NCBI GenBank assembly: GCA_023418255.1
Contig: JAEZZZ010000034.1
Location: forward strand, 1-32,020
DNA length: 32,020 bases
Source: Bacteroidota bacterium
Lineage (GTDB): Bacteria; Bacteroidota; Bacteroidia; Bacteroidales; Dysgonomonadaceae
Direction of reading: 5' to 3'
This document shows positions 15,598-23,217 of this stretch, in pieces. Each line of letters begins with the position of its first letter. Position 1 is the stretch's first letter. The notes beneath the pieces were generated by a model. That model was not told the DNA's origin. It searched no databases and worked only from the letters and a program-made list of their open reading frames with translations. The position numbers were made by a program, and so were the translations under genes.

Positions 15598-15831
15598 ATG
15601 ACTTACTCTCAAATAATCAATTCAGAGAGGATTATTGAATTTCTAAAGCAGTTAATCAAATCATCAACAACAAAAATTTATCGGATATTGGATAATCTTA
15701 AAGTTCATCACAGTAAAGTTGTAAAAGAATGGGTGGAAAAGAATGAGAACAAAGTTGCATTGTTTTTTCTACCTTCCTATCCGCCCGAAATAAACCCGGA
15801 TAATTACAAATTAAACGACCGCTATCATTGA
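15598..15831 (+). pseudogene. IS630-family transposase remnant (DDE_3 C-terminal part)
   Basis: A short piece with the strongly conserved DDE_3 motif region KIYRILDNLKVHHSKVVKEW, preceded by MTYSQIINSERIIEFLKQLI and followed by LFFLPSYPPEINPD. DNLKVHHSK holds the second catalytic aspartate of IS630 transposases, and the ENPDE-type third motif has become INPDN. The N-terminal helix-turn-helix, the first catalytic region and the tail are absent; the frame runs out in unrelated residues before the stop at 15831. It cannot be active. It begins right after the double-HU gene and ends inside a terminator hairpin. No terminal inverted repeats or TA duplication could be made out. Confidence 0.82.
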
Positions 15832-15862
15832 GTTTTTAGCTCTTTGCTAGCGGTCGTTTTTT
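15813..15862 (+). terminator. intrinsic terminator after the rimO/HU region
   Basis: AAACGACCGCTA at 15813-15824 pairs with TAGCGGTCGTTT at 15848-15859 (12-bp perfect stem), with a small inner GAG/CTC hairpin in the loop and a T run (six T) at the end. The A run on the 5' side could let it work for the opposite strand as well, where the HEAT-DUF1080 gene ends at 15949. Confidence 0.88.
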
Positions 15863-15948
15863 ATAAATGATAGTTTGGTTTAGGGAGAATGTTTTTTGAC
15901 ACACCCTCCCCTACTCACTTGTAATAATGAATGAATTCTAACAATTCA

Positions 15949-18900
15949 TTATTTTATTCTCTTCACTCGAATATTGCGGAACTTCACTTTTGATCCGTGA
16001 CCTAAAAAGCCGATATGTCCTGTTTTGTTAAATAATCCGGGGTGCTCTTTTTTGTCCATTGTACCATTTTTTGCAGCATTTCGGATATTTCCGTCAAGAA
16101 TCGTTTCCCCGTTCAAAATCACTTTAATATGGTCTCCATCGGCAATGACTTCTTGATAATTCCATTCTCCCGTTGGTTTCAAGAATCCTCGCTTTGCAGG
16201 AATCACACCGTAAACCGAACCATGATATTGATATGGTTGCAGATTTTTATAAATAGGTGCTTCGTTATCAAGAATCTGTAATTCCATACCTACATACGCG
16301 GCGTCACCCTCCATGGGTGTTCGAATTCCTAAACCATTGTTGGCTCCGGGTGTGAGCATAAACTCGAAACGGAAAATAAAGTTGTCGAATTCTTGTTTTG
16401 TGTATAGGTTTCCACCAAATCGTTGAGAAGGATGCATTACAATGAGTCCGTCTTCTAAAATGTAATCTTGCGTATTGCCTGTCCATTCGTGCATATTTGT
16501 ACCATCGAAAAGCACGATAAATCCTTCTTTTTTTTCCTCATTTGAAAGTTCAAACGGTTCAGGACGTTCAATTTCCTTGACGTAAATATCACGATACGCT
16601 ACTTTGCTGCCGTGTGCCTGCAATTCAATGTGTTCTATTGGAAAGATTGATTGATTTCGATCCCAATAATTTTCCAATATGACATTATCGGTTACAAGTT
16701 CGCCGTTGAGCCAAACTGAAACACGATCACCAATCATCCGAACGCGAAAAGTATTCCACTCGCCAACTTTCTCATCCGCCACTTTCAAAGGCTTGCTCGG
16801 ATGCATTTTATTATTATATAATCCTCCCGATCCTACTTGCGCACCGACATTGACACGTGCCGTATCCCATATTTGCACTTGGGGCGTGCCGCGCAAATAA
16901 ATACCGGCATCGGGTTCTTTTCCGGGATACAACTTCCAGTCCACAAGCATTTCAAAATCACCATATGCTTTTTTAGTGCATAAATTATCGCCTTTGCCAC
17001 TAAAAACCAGTTCTCCGTTTTGAACGTTCCAATTAATCGCGGCTTCTTTATCAGCTTTCTTCTGAGCAATTTCACGTTCTGATTTACTCATTTTTTCTTT
17101 TTGGATAGGATTCGCGAACCATCCTTGCCATCCAGCTAAATCTTTTCCGTTAAAAATTGACTCAAATCCTTTTTCTTGCACATTATCATTACAGTATTTT
17201 TTGATTGCTTCACGTTGATAATCGGCATCGGGGTTATTTAAATTCTTGCTAACCTCGAACAACAATTCAGCAGTTTTTTTACCCGCAAACTGTGGATTAT
17301 CCAAAGCCAATTTCATAATAGCTTGTGCAGCGGCCTCTTTGGTTTTAGATTGCTTCATCCATGGCGATAAGAAAGACATTGCTTGATACATATTGGTTTG
17401 TCCGATGGCACGAATAATTTTGTTTTGAACTTTGTCGTTTTGAGCAAAAGCCAACGTTTCACGCAAATACAAATATTTTATAGCATCTGTTTTATCTGAT
17501 TTTGAAATAATAGTCAGCAGTGCTTCGGCTATTTTTCCTTGTTCGTTTTTATCACCGGTTGCTCTTGCAAGCTCCAAAAACGGATATACGACATCGAATG
17601 ATTTCCATTGCGTCAATGCTTCAAAAGCGGCATCTTTATTTTTAACATCTCCGGATTGATATGCCGTGACGATATCGGATAAAGCCTGTTGAGTACCGGT
17701 ATTGGCTAGCGCGCTATAATACAAATTTTTCCGGGTAGATAAATTCATTTTTTCAGTAATTAAAGCGTGTTGTTTTTCTGCCGGTAATGGAGATAATGCA
17801 TTGTTAATTGCTTGTTGAATGAACGGAATTTCATCCGAAGAGGCTGTTTGTTCCAAAAGAAGGAACAACTCAGGCAATTGGTTCGGCGTTACAACATGTT
17901 GCAATGTTTTTGTAGCTTCTCTGCGAATAGTTTTATCTTTATTGCCCAATTCTTTAATAACCATAGGATAGCGCGATTTGATTTTTCGTTGTGCGATTAA
18001 CTGCAAAACGGCTATTTTTCCGGCTTGACTGCTTTGCTCATATATAGTGGACAACGTGGCAGATAAATCACCTTTATACGTTGACATTGCATCTTGTGCA
18101 AGGGATACAGACTGTAAATCATTCTGCATAAAGAGCGTTGCGAGGACTGCCAGAGCGGCATTATCACCGATGTCTGCCAAAGTTGTAATAGCCGCTTTTC
18201 GAACCATCGTATTCTCTGAATTTACATATGGTGAAATAAGCGACACGCTTTTTGAAGGTTGATATTTTCCAAACCAATATATGAGCGCGGTTTGTTTTTC
18301 TGCGGATGTCGTACGCCTCAACTCATTCTCCATTAATGTTACCACTGACGGCTCATTTTGATAAGGATAATTATTGATTACATTTGTCATCAATACGATA
18401 TCATCCTCTGTCAATACTTGTCTCAGAATATCGATTTTGTCAGTTGATTTTTGCGCTTGCAGCAATCTAATTGCTGAAAATCGCAATGTATTGTCATTCT
18501 TCTTTTTGGCAATTTCAAGCAACTTTTCGGCTTCTATTTTCACTCTTTGCGGGTTTTTGTTATTTAATCGATTCAATAGAGAAAAATAAGCGGATACAAC
18601 ACCATTTTTTTTGTATAAATAATGATTACTTTCAGCGACTTTTTTCAATGGTTCAATTGATTTTTCACCTCCGATTGTTCCAAGTGCTCTAAAAATAGCA
18701 TCTTGCAAGTTTAATGAAGGCTTCTTTTTCAATTCAGCAATCAATTGAGTTTCCGCGCTGAAATATTGATTTTTCGCGATAGCGTTTACAATATTGATTT
18801 TTTGCGCGTCCATCAATGATTTATTTGCAAAAACCGTCAAAAGTTCACTATTGGCTTTTTCTGTTCCGATGGATGCCAATGCTTGCGTGGCGGGTGCTGA

Positions 18901-19344
18901 CAACCGCTTGTTGTCAAGAAGCGATTTCAACACATCAATACAGCTATCGTCACCTATTCGTTCGAGTTGACGAATAAGCGTCGCCTTAATTTCATTATCT
19001 ATCGGTTGTCGTAAAGCTTTTGTATAGGCTTTTAAGGCTATAGCTTTTTTGTTGGCGTCGTTTGCTACAAAGTTTGTCCATCCGCTTATCGCGTAATCCG
19101 CAATTTCATTGTTGCCTTTTCCGGGGGCATGCATATTAGCGACTAAATGCAGCAAGCCATCCTCGCCTGTCGATACTAAATCGCTCATTATTTGTTGATA
19201 TTGTTGAGGCGTTTCAGCCGGAAGTTGAGCCAACGCGTCGGCGACACGTGTCGACACGGTTCTGTTTTGTGGTGTTTGTGCTATCAATCCGAAGTTTAAC
19301 ACACATAGAAAGAGGGCACAAAGATATCTATTTAAATGGTTCAT
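15949..19344 (-). CDS. exported HEAT-repeat protein with two C-terminal DUF1080 (3-keto-disaccharide hydrolase type) domains
   Basis: 1131 residues. A Sec signal peptide (MNHLNRYLCALFLCVLNFGL, cut after IAQ) precedes about 700 residues of short alpha-helical HEAT repeats (for example DDSCIDVLKSLLDNKRLSAP, RKAAITTLADIGDNAALAVL). Two DUF1080/PF06439 domains follow, about 726-925 (opening GFESIFNGKDLAGWQGW) and 940-1131 (opening GFIVLFDGTNMHEW), both with the concanavalin-like sandwich pattern of that family. DUF1080 members in Bacteroides cleave 3-keto-glycosides. The start at 19344 avoids overlap with the preceding gene. Last gene of the locus, 20 bases after the Gfo/Idh/MocA gene, so the oxidase-like partner and this protein are made together. 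HEAT repeats probably act as a binding scaffold. Substrate unknown. Confidence 0.85.
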   Translation of the reverse strand: MNHLNRYLCALFLCVLNFGLIAQTPQNRTVSTRVADALAQLPAETPQQYQQIMSDLVSTGEDGLLHLVANMHAPGKGNNEIADYAISGWTNFVANDANKKAIALKAYTKALRQPIDNEIKATLIRQLERIGDDSCIDVLKSLLDNKRLSAPATQALASIGTEKANSELLTVFANKSLMDAQKINIVNAIAKNQYFSAETQLIAELKKKPSLNLQDAIFRALGTIGGEKSIEPLKKVAESNHYLYKKNGVVSAYFSLLNRLNNKNPQRVKIEAEKLLEIAKKKNDNTLRFSAIRLLQAQKSTDKIDILRQVLTEDDIVLMTNVINNYPYQNEPSVVTLMENELRRTTSAEKQTALIYWFGKYQPSKSVSLISPYVNSENTMVRKAAITTLADIGDNAALAVLATLFMQNDLQSVSLAQDAMSTYKGDLSATLSTIYEQSSQAGKIAVLQLIAQRKIKSRYPMVIKELGNKDKTIRREATKTLQHVVTPNQLPELFLLLEQTASSDEIPFIQQAINNALSPLPAEKQHALITEKMNLSTRKNLYYSALANTGTQQALSDIVTAYQSGDVKNKDAAFEALTQWKSFDVVYPFLELARATGDKNEQGKIAEALLTIISKSDKTDAIKYLYLRETLAFAQNDKVQNKIIRAIGQTNMYQAMSFLSPWMKQSKTKEAAAQAIMKLALDNPQFAGKKTAELLFEVSKNLNNPDADYQREAIKKYCNDNVQEKGFESIFNGKDLAGWQGWFANPIQKEKMSKSEREIAQKKADKEAAINWNVQNGELVFSGKGDNLCTKKAYGDFEMLVDWKLYPGKEPDAGIYLRGTPQVQIWDTARVNVGAQVGSGGLYNNKMHPSKPLKVADEKVGEWNTFRVRMIGDRVSVWLNGELVTDNVILENYWDRNQSIFPIEHIELQAHGSKVAYRDIYVKEIERPEPFELSNEEKKEGFIVLFDGTNMHEWTGNTQDYILEDGLIVMHPSQRFGGNLYTKQEFDNFIFRFEFMLTPGANNGLGIRTPMEGDAAYVGMELQILDNEAPIYKNLQPYQYHGSVYGVIPAKRGFLKPTGEWNYQEVIADGDHIKVILNGETILDGNIRNAAKNGTMDKKEHPGLFNKTGHIGFLGHGSKVKFRNIRVKRIK

Positions 19345-19364
19345 AAATTCTAGTTTTTTATTGA

Positions 19365-20618
19365 TTATATATTCCACGGAGCTCTCATAGGTTGATTCAA
19401 AAGTCTATTGGCTTCATCATCATTGACAAATCGTTCTTTTACAGGATCGTATTCCAAGGTTCTGTTTAGTTGCAGTGCGACTGCTCCCTGATTGACAATA
19501 GTACACGAACGATGTCCGTTAATTTCATTCAACGCATATTTCTGTCGATTCCGTACACATTCAATAAAGTCTGTATTTTGCATGGCGGGTTCGGGATAAT
19601 CAGCTAATTTGTCTTCCCAATTAGGAATATCACACACAAAGTTACGGTATACATTTCCTTTCGGTCCCACTATATAGGGTGTATTTGGTTCACCATAATC
19701 ACCGCCCCATAAAATAATTTGACATCCATCTTTATAGGTATAAGTAATGGAACGCCATGTGCCTACCGCGTCCGGATGTTGTTGTGGCGCGTCAACTTCA
19801 ATTTTGACGGGACTGTCATTGTCTTTTCCCAATAAATATTGTACCGGGTCGATATAATGTTGCCCCATATCGCCTAAGCCACCCGCGTCGTAATCCCAAT
19901 ATCCACGAAAAGTTTGATGCACGCGGTGCGCATTATACGGCTTGTATGGTGCGGGTCCCAACCACATGTCGTAATCTAATTCGGGAGGAACTGCTTGAGG
20001 TTCGAGATGATTTTTGCCTACCCAGAAAAATTTCCAATCAAATCCGGTGTGTTTGCTTATTGTCACCTTTAAAGGCCAACCGAGCAGTCCGCTATCGACC
20101 AACTTTTTCAACGGTTTCACAGGAGTGCCAAGTCCATAAAATTGATCTTTAAAGCGAAACCAAGTATTTAGTCGGAATATGTTCCCGTGTTGTTGGATAG
20201 CTTCTACTATGCGTTTGCTTTCACCAATAGTGCGCGTCATTGGTTTTTCGCAAAAAATATCTTTTCCCGCTTTTGCCGCCTCAACGGCCATGATGCCATG
20301 CCAGTGTGGCGGGGTAGCGATATGCACGATATCCACATTTTGATTGGCGATCAAATCACGAAAATCATGATACGCATTTACTTTTTCTTTTATCATCGCG
20401 GCAGCTTTCGCCAAATGATTTTTATCGACATCGCAAATCGCGACTACACGAGTATTGTCATAAGGAATGTGGCTTCGTCCCATGCCACCTGTTCCTATTA
20501 TTCCTTTGGTAATTTGATCACTTGGCGCGATAAATCCCTTTCCCAGAACATGTCTTGGAATAATTGTGAACAGTGTCGCGCCACCCATTGTTTTTAGGAA
20601 TTGTCGTCTGTTAGTCAT
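19365..20618 (-). CDS. Gfo/Idh/MocA-family oxidoreductase with Tat-type signal
   Basis: 417 residues. The N-terminus MTNRRQFLKTMGGATLFTII has the twin-arginine pattern RRxFLK and a hydrophobic stretch. The NAD(P)-binding fold follows (IGTGGMG, 41-47), then CEKP (123-126) with the catalytic-region lysine, and the C-terminal alpha/beta domain (GGLGDMGQHYIDPVQY). Family members oxidise or reduce sugar hydroxyls or act as glycosidases through NAD. A Tat signal implies export in folded form with the cofactor bound, as known for Zymomonas glucose-fructose oxidoreductase. Directly before the DUF1080 gene (20-base gap), it is the natural candidate for making the 3-keto sugar that DUF1080 domains act on. 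Whether this genome has TatABC cannot be seen. Confidence 0.88.
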   Translation of the reverse strand: MTNRRQFLKTMGGATLFTIIPRHVLGKGFIAPSDQITKGIIGTGGMGRSHIPYDNTRVVAICDVDKNHLAKAAAMIKEKVNAYHDFRDLIANQNVDIVHIATPPHWHGIMAVEAAKAGKDIFCEKPMTRTIGESKRIVEAIQQHGNIFRLNTWFRFKDQFYGLGTPVKPLKKLVDSGLLGWPLKVTISKHTGFDWKFFWVGKNHLEPQAVPPELDYDMWLGPAPYKPYNAHRVHQTFRGYWDYDAGGLGDMGQHYIDPVQYLLGKDNDSPVKIEVDAPQQHPDAVGTWRSITYTYKDGCQIILWGGDYGEPNTPYIVGPKGNVYRNFVCDIPNWEDKLADYPEPAMQNTDFIECVRNRQKYALNEINGHRSCTIVNQGAVALQLNRTLEYDPVKERFVNDDEANRLLNQPMRAPWNI

Positions 20619-20691
20619 AAATATTAACTTTTTTCGAAAAATAATAATTGTTTGATATCTGTTATATGCTTTATTTGTTATGTGAAACTAA

Positions 20692-21471
20692 TCATTCTTT
20701 CATTCGCACTGTCGCGCTGATTGGTAGATGATCGGAAAGCTGAATGGAATATGTTTGGTTGTCAATTATTTCCCAATTTTCGATTGGTTTACCAAAAATG
20801 TAATCAATTTTATTTTTAGGTTCTTTCGCGGGGATCGTGTTATCGAAACCACATAAACGTTTCCATGACGACATTCCTTTTTTTATTTCCGTTGACTCAG
20901 GAGTGGCGTTGAAATCGCCGGCGATAATAATGGGATATGGGTTTGTACGAAAAAGTTCATTGATTTTATTTACTTGTGTTTGTCTTTCCCACGTGTTTGT
21001 GTAATCTAAATGAGTACAAGCAAAGGTGAAGAACTTGTTTTCTTCGTATTCCACATTCGCTATTAAGATTGCCCGTTGTTCTTTTCCTTTTTCTGTTTTG
21101 GGTAAATAAACGCGTTCAACCGAAGCCAACGGAAATTTACTCAAAATACCTATACCGTAATATCCGCGCTTGTATGGAATTGTTTTGCCATAGGCACTAA
21201 ACATTCCGGTGAGAAAGCCGAGTTCAGTTATAAAGTCTTTTCCATTCTGCCTTGGTGCCCGCTCCCTATATGTTCGAACATCTACTTCTTGTATCGCAAC
21301 GACATCGGGTGATTGCGCTTTTATAAAGTCAGCCAATTCTTCCAATGACGCCAGTTCGCCAAATCGTAAATTATAAGATAGCACTTTAAAGTGTATCGGA
21401 GATTGTTGCGCATATATTCCGAATGAGGAAAACAGGGAAAAGAATATAATTATAAAAGTTTTATGTTTCAT
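20692..21471 (-). CDS. secreted endonuclease/exonuclease/phosphatase-family enzyme
   Basis: 259 residues with a Sec signal peptide (MKHKTFIIIFFSLFSSFGIY, cut near AQ). The EEP fold motifs are all present: LSYNLRFG (N34), QEVD (E62), the catalytic histidine in THLDY (H154), AGDFNATP (D186, N188), IDYIF (D223) and SDHLP (D247, H248). These residues bind Mg2+ and cleave phosphodiester or phosphomonoester bonds; members include DNases, sphingomyelinases and inositol phosphatases. As an exported enzyme in a glycan-type locus it may remove a phosphate group from the imported material; that is inference. The start at MKHKTF was chosen for its signal peptide. The gap to the SusD gene is 127 bases and contains a perfect 32-bp palindrome. 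Confidence 0.88.
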   Translation of the reverse strand: MKHKTFIIIFFSLFSSFGIYAQQSPIHFKVLSYNLRFGELASLEELADFIKAQSPDVVAIQEVDVRTYRERAPRQNGKDFITELGFLTGMFSAYGKTIPYKRGYYGIGILSKFPLASVERVYLPKTEKGKEQRAILIANVEYEENKFFTFACTHLDYTNTWERQTQVNKINELFRTNPYPIIIAGDFNATPESTEIKKGMSSWKRLCGFDNTIPAKEPKNKIDYIFGKPIENWEIIDNQTYSIQLSDHLPISATVRMKE

Positions 21472-21518
21472 TCGATCAAAAAAATAATAGCTCTTTTTTG
21501 TTTTATTACAATATTTTT

Positions 21519-21550
21519 TTTGGTTTGCTGTCTTAAGACAGCAAACCAAA
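21519..21550. repeat. perfect 32-bp palindrome between susD and the enzyme genes
   Basis: Arm TTTGGTTTGCTGTCTT followed immediately by its exact reverse complement, centred at 21534/21535. In the leftward mRNA it would form a 14-bp stem with a UUAA loop, located 48 bases after the susD stop and 47 bases before the next gene. It is followed by A, not T, on the transcribed strand, so it is not a standard terminator; mRNA stabilisation or partial attenuation fits better. Confidence 0.9.
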
Positions 21551-21598
21551 TTTAATTTATATGAAAAATAAGACTCCGATCATGAAATATTCAATCAT

Positions 21599-23206
21599 CT
21601 AGTATCCAGGATTTTGTTTTAAGCCAGGTTCAACTTTTAAACTATTTTCATGGAAAGGCCACAAATAATTATGAGGTTGAAATGAGCGGTCTTCTATTTT
21701 TAATGATTTTAAATGCCCGTTAATTTCCGTAGTATGTCCTAATGCTGGCTGATTTAGAACTTTCTCTGCAATTCTCCATCTAATAATGTCATCATAACGT
21801 AGCCCTTCTCCAGCAAATTCAATTCTTCGCTCATTTCGGATCAATTCAATCCATTCTTGTTGAGTATAATTGATGTATTCTCCCTTGGTTACATCAGCAT
21901 ATTCCATATCTAATCCAGCTCTGCTTCTCACTTCATTTATACACTGTTTTGCAAGAGTATTTATGTCCCCTAACATGATTTTAGCTTCAGCATATGTCAA
22001 TAATACTTCAGCATATCTCAAAAGTCCAAATTCCATATTTCCATTAGCTTTAAAAGCGTCAGCCTTGTCAACAAATTTTTTAAACCAATACCCGGACTTA
22101 CTTGATCTGCGTGCGTCATAATATAAAGGAGAATTTTCATTATAAATGTCGATTTTTTCTCCATAAAACTCATCACCATGACCAAAAATTGACATGAAGT
22201 AGCGTGGATCCCTATTTAGCTTTGGTGATAACTCGTATTCTTCTTTACTGTGTATTGAACATCTATCGATAGGTTTTCCTTGTAAAGTCCAATAGGAATC
22301 TACCAAAGACTTTAATGGTACTAAATAAGATTGTCCATTCCCAGTTCTATAATGAGGGGCAAGATCTCTAAATGAATACGTTGCGCCTGGGTGGCTATCC
22401 TTATCCATCCGAATAATAAATTCTTTGTTTGTATTATGAGCTTTATATTGAAATAAATCTCCATATATAGGATATAATTCATATTTTTTGCTATCCATTA
22501 TTTCCTTAGCCAATTTTGCCGCCAATTCATATCGTTCGTTGTATAACGCATATCTCATAGTTAAAGCTTTCATAGAGTATTTGTTGAACATATATTTGTC
22601 AACAGAATATTCGTCTTCAGGTAGCTTTTGAGCTATTTCCTCAGCTAAGGGAAAAAGGACCTTAAGTATTTCTTCTTTACTTTTAACTGGCTGTAATGCA
22701 GTTGATAAATCTGCTGGCTCTAAATGAAAAGGCACATTTCCCCATCTCATGGTAAGCCTAAAATAATGCCAAACGCGGAGACCTTCCAAAATGCTTTTGT
22801 ATTTTTGACGTACAGCCTCATCTTCTATATAAGGGACATCAGCATGTGCAATAAATGTATTTAGCCTACCCAGATGCTTCATATATAATTCATAATAATA
22901 TAAAAAGGCGTAGTCATTGCTACTAAAATTTCCATTAGCTATTGTTTGATGACGATCTCCTTCTCTTCGACTATATGCATTATCTGTTTTCCCATCCCAC
23001 ATATAAAACAAATTAGGGTGACTTGAAGGGTGAGTGAACACATCTAAATAACTGCTATATATAACGCGCCTTAAATCTCCTTCATCATTAAAAAACTCTA
23101 TGAATGTAGTCGCGGTAGGATCCCTTTTATCTAAAAAATCATTACACGAAGTAAGATGTGTTATTAAAATAATGAGAATAGTAATATATAATATATTTCG
23201 TTTCAT
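21599..23206 (-). CDS. SusD/RagB-family outer-membrane nutrient-binding lipoprotein
   Basis: 535 residues. The signal peptide ends in a lipobox with C21 (HLTSCNDFLDK), so the protein is a lipoprotein, exposed on the cell surface by analogy with SusD. SusD features are seen throughout: the N-terminal TPR-like part with FIEFFNDEGDLRRVIYSSYL, VWHYFRLTMRWGNVPF, the central LTYAEAKIMLG and LNEVRSRAG-like INEVRSRAGLDMEY, and the C-terminal WIELIRNERRIEFAGEGLRYDDIIRW. It forms the lid of the SusC channel and binds oligosaccharides. Start chosen at MKRNILYIT (23206); the open frame runs 36 codons further into susC. It begins 11 bases after the susC stop. Ligand cannot be deduced. Confidence 0.95.
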   Translation of the reverse strand: MKRNILYITILIILITHLTSCNDFLDKRDPTATTFIEFFNDEGDLRRVIYSSYLDVFTHPSSHPNLFYMWDGKTDNAYSRREGDRHQTIANGNFSSNDYAFLYYYELYMKHLGRLNTFIAHADVPYIEDEAVRQKYKSILEGLRVWHYFRLTMRWGNVPFHLEPADLSTALQPVKSKEEILKVLFPLAEEIAQKLPEDEYSVDKYMFNKYSMKALTMRYALYNERYELAAKLAKEIMDSKKYELYPIYGDLFQYKAHNTNKEFIIRMDKDSHPGATYSFRDLAPHYRTGNGQSYLVPLKSLVDSYWTLQGKPIDRCSIHSKEEYELSPKLNRDPRYFMSIFGHGDEFYGEKIDIYNENSPLYYDARRSSKSGYWFKKFVDKADAFKANGNMEFGLLRYAEVLLTYAEAKIMLGDINTLAKQCINEVRSRAGLDMEYADVTKGEYINYTQQEWIELIRNERRIEFAGEGLRYDDIIRWRIAEKVLNQPALGHTTEINGHLKSLKIEDRSFQPHNYLWPFHENSLKVEPGLKQNPGY

Positions 23207-23217
23207 ACTTTCTATTT

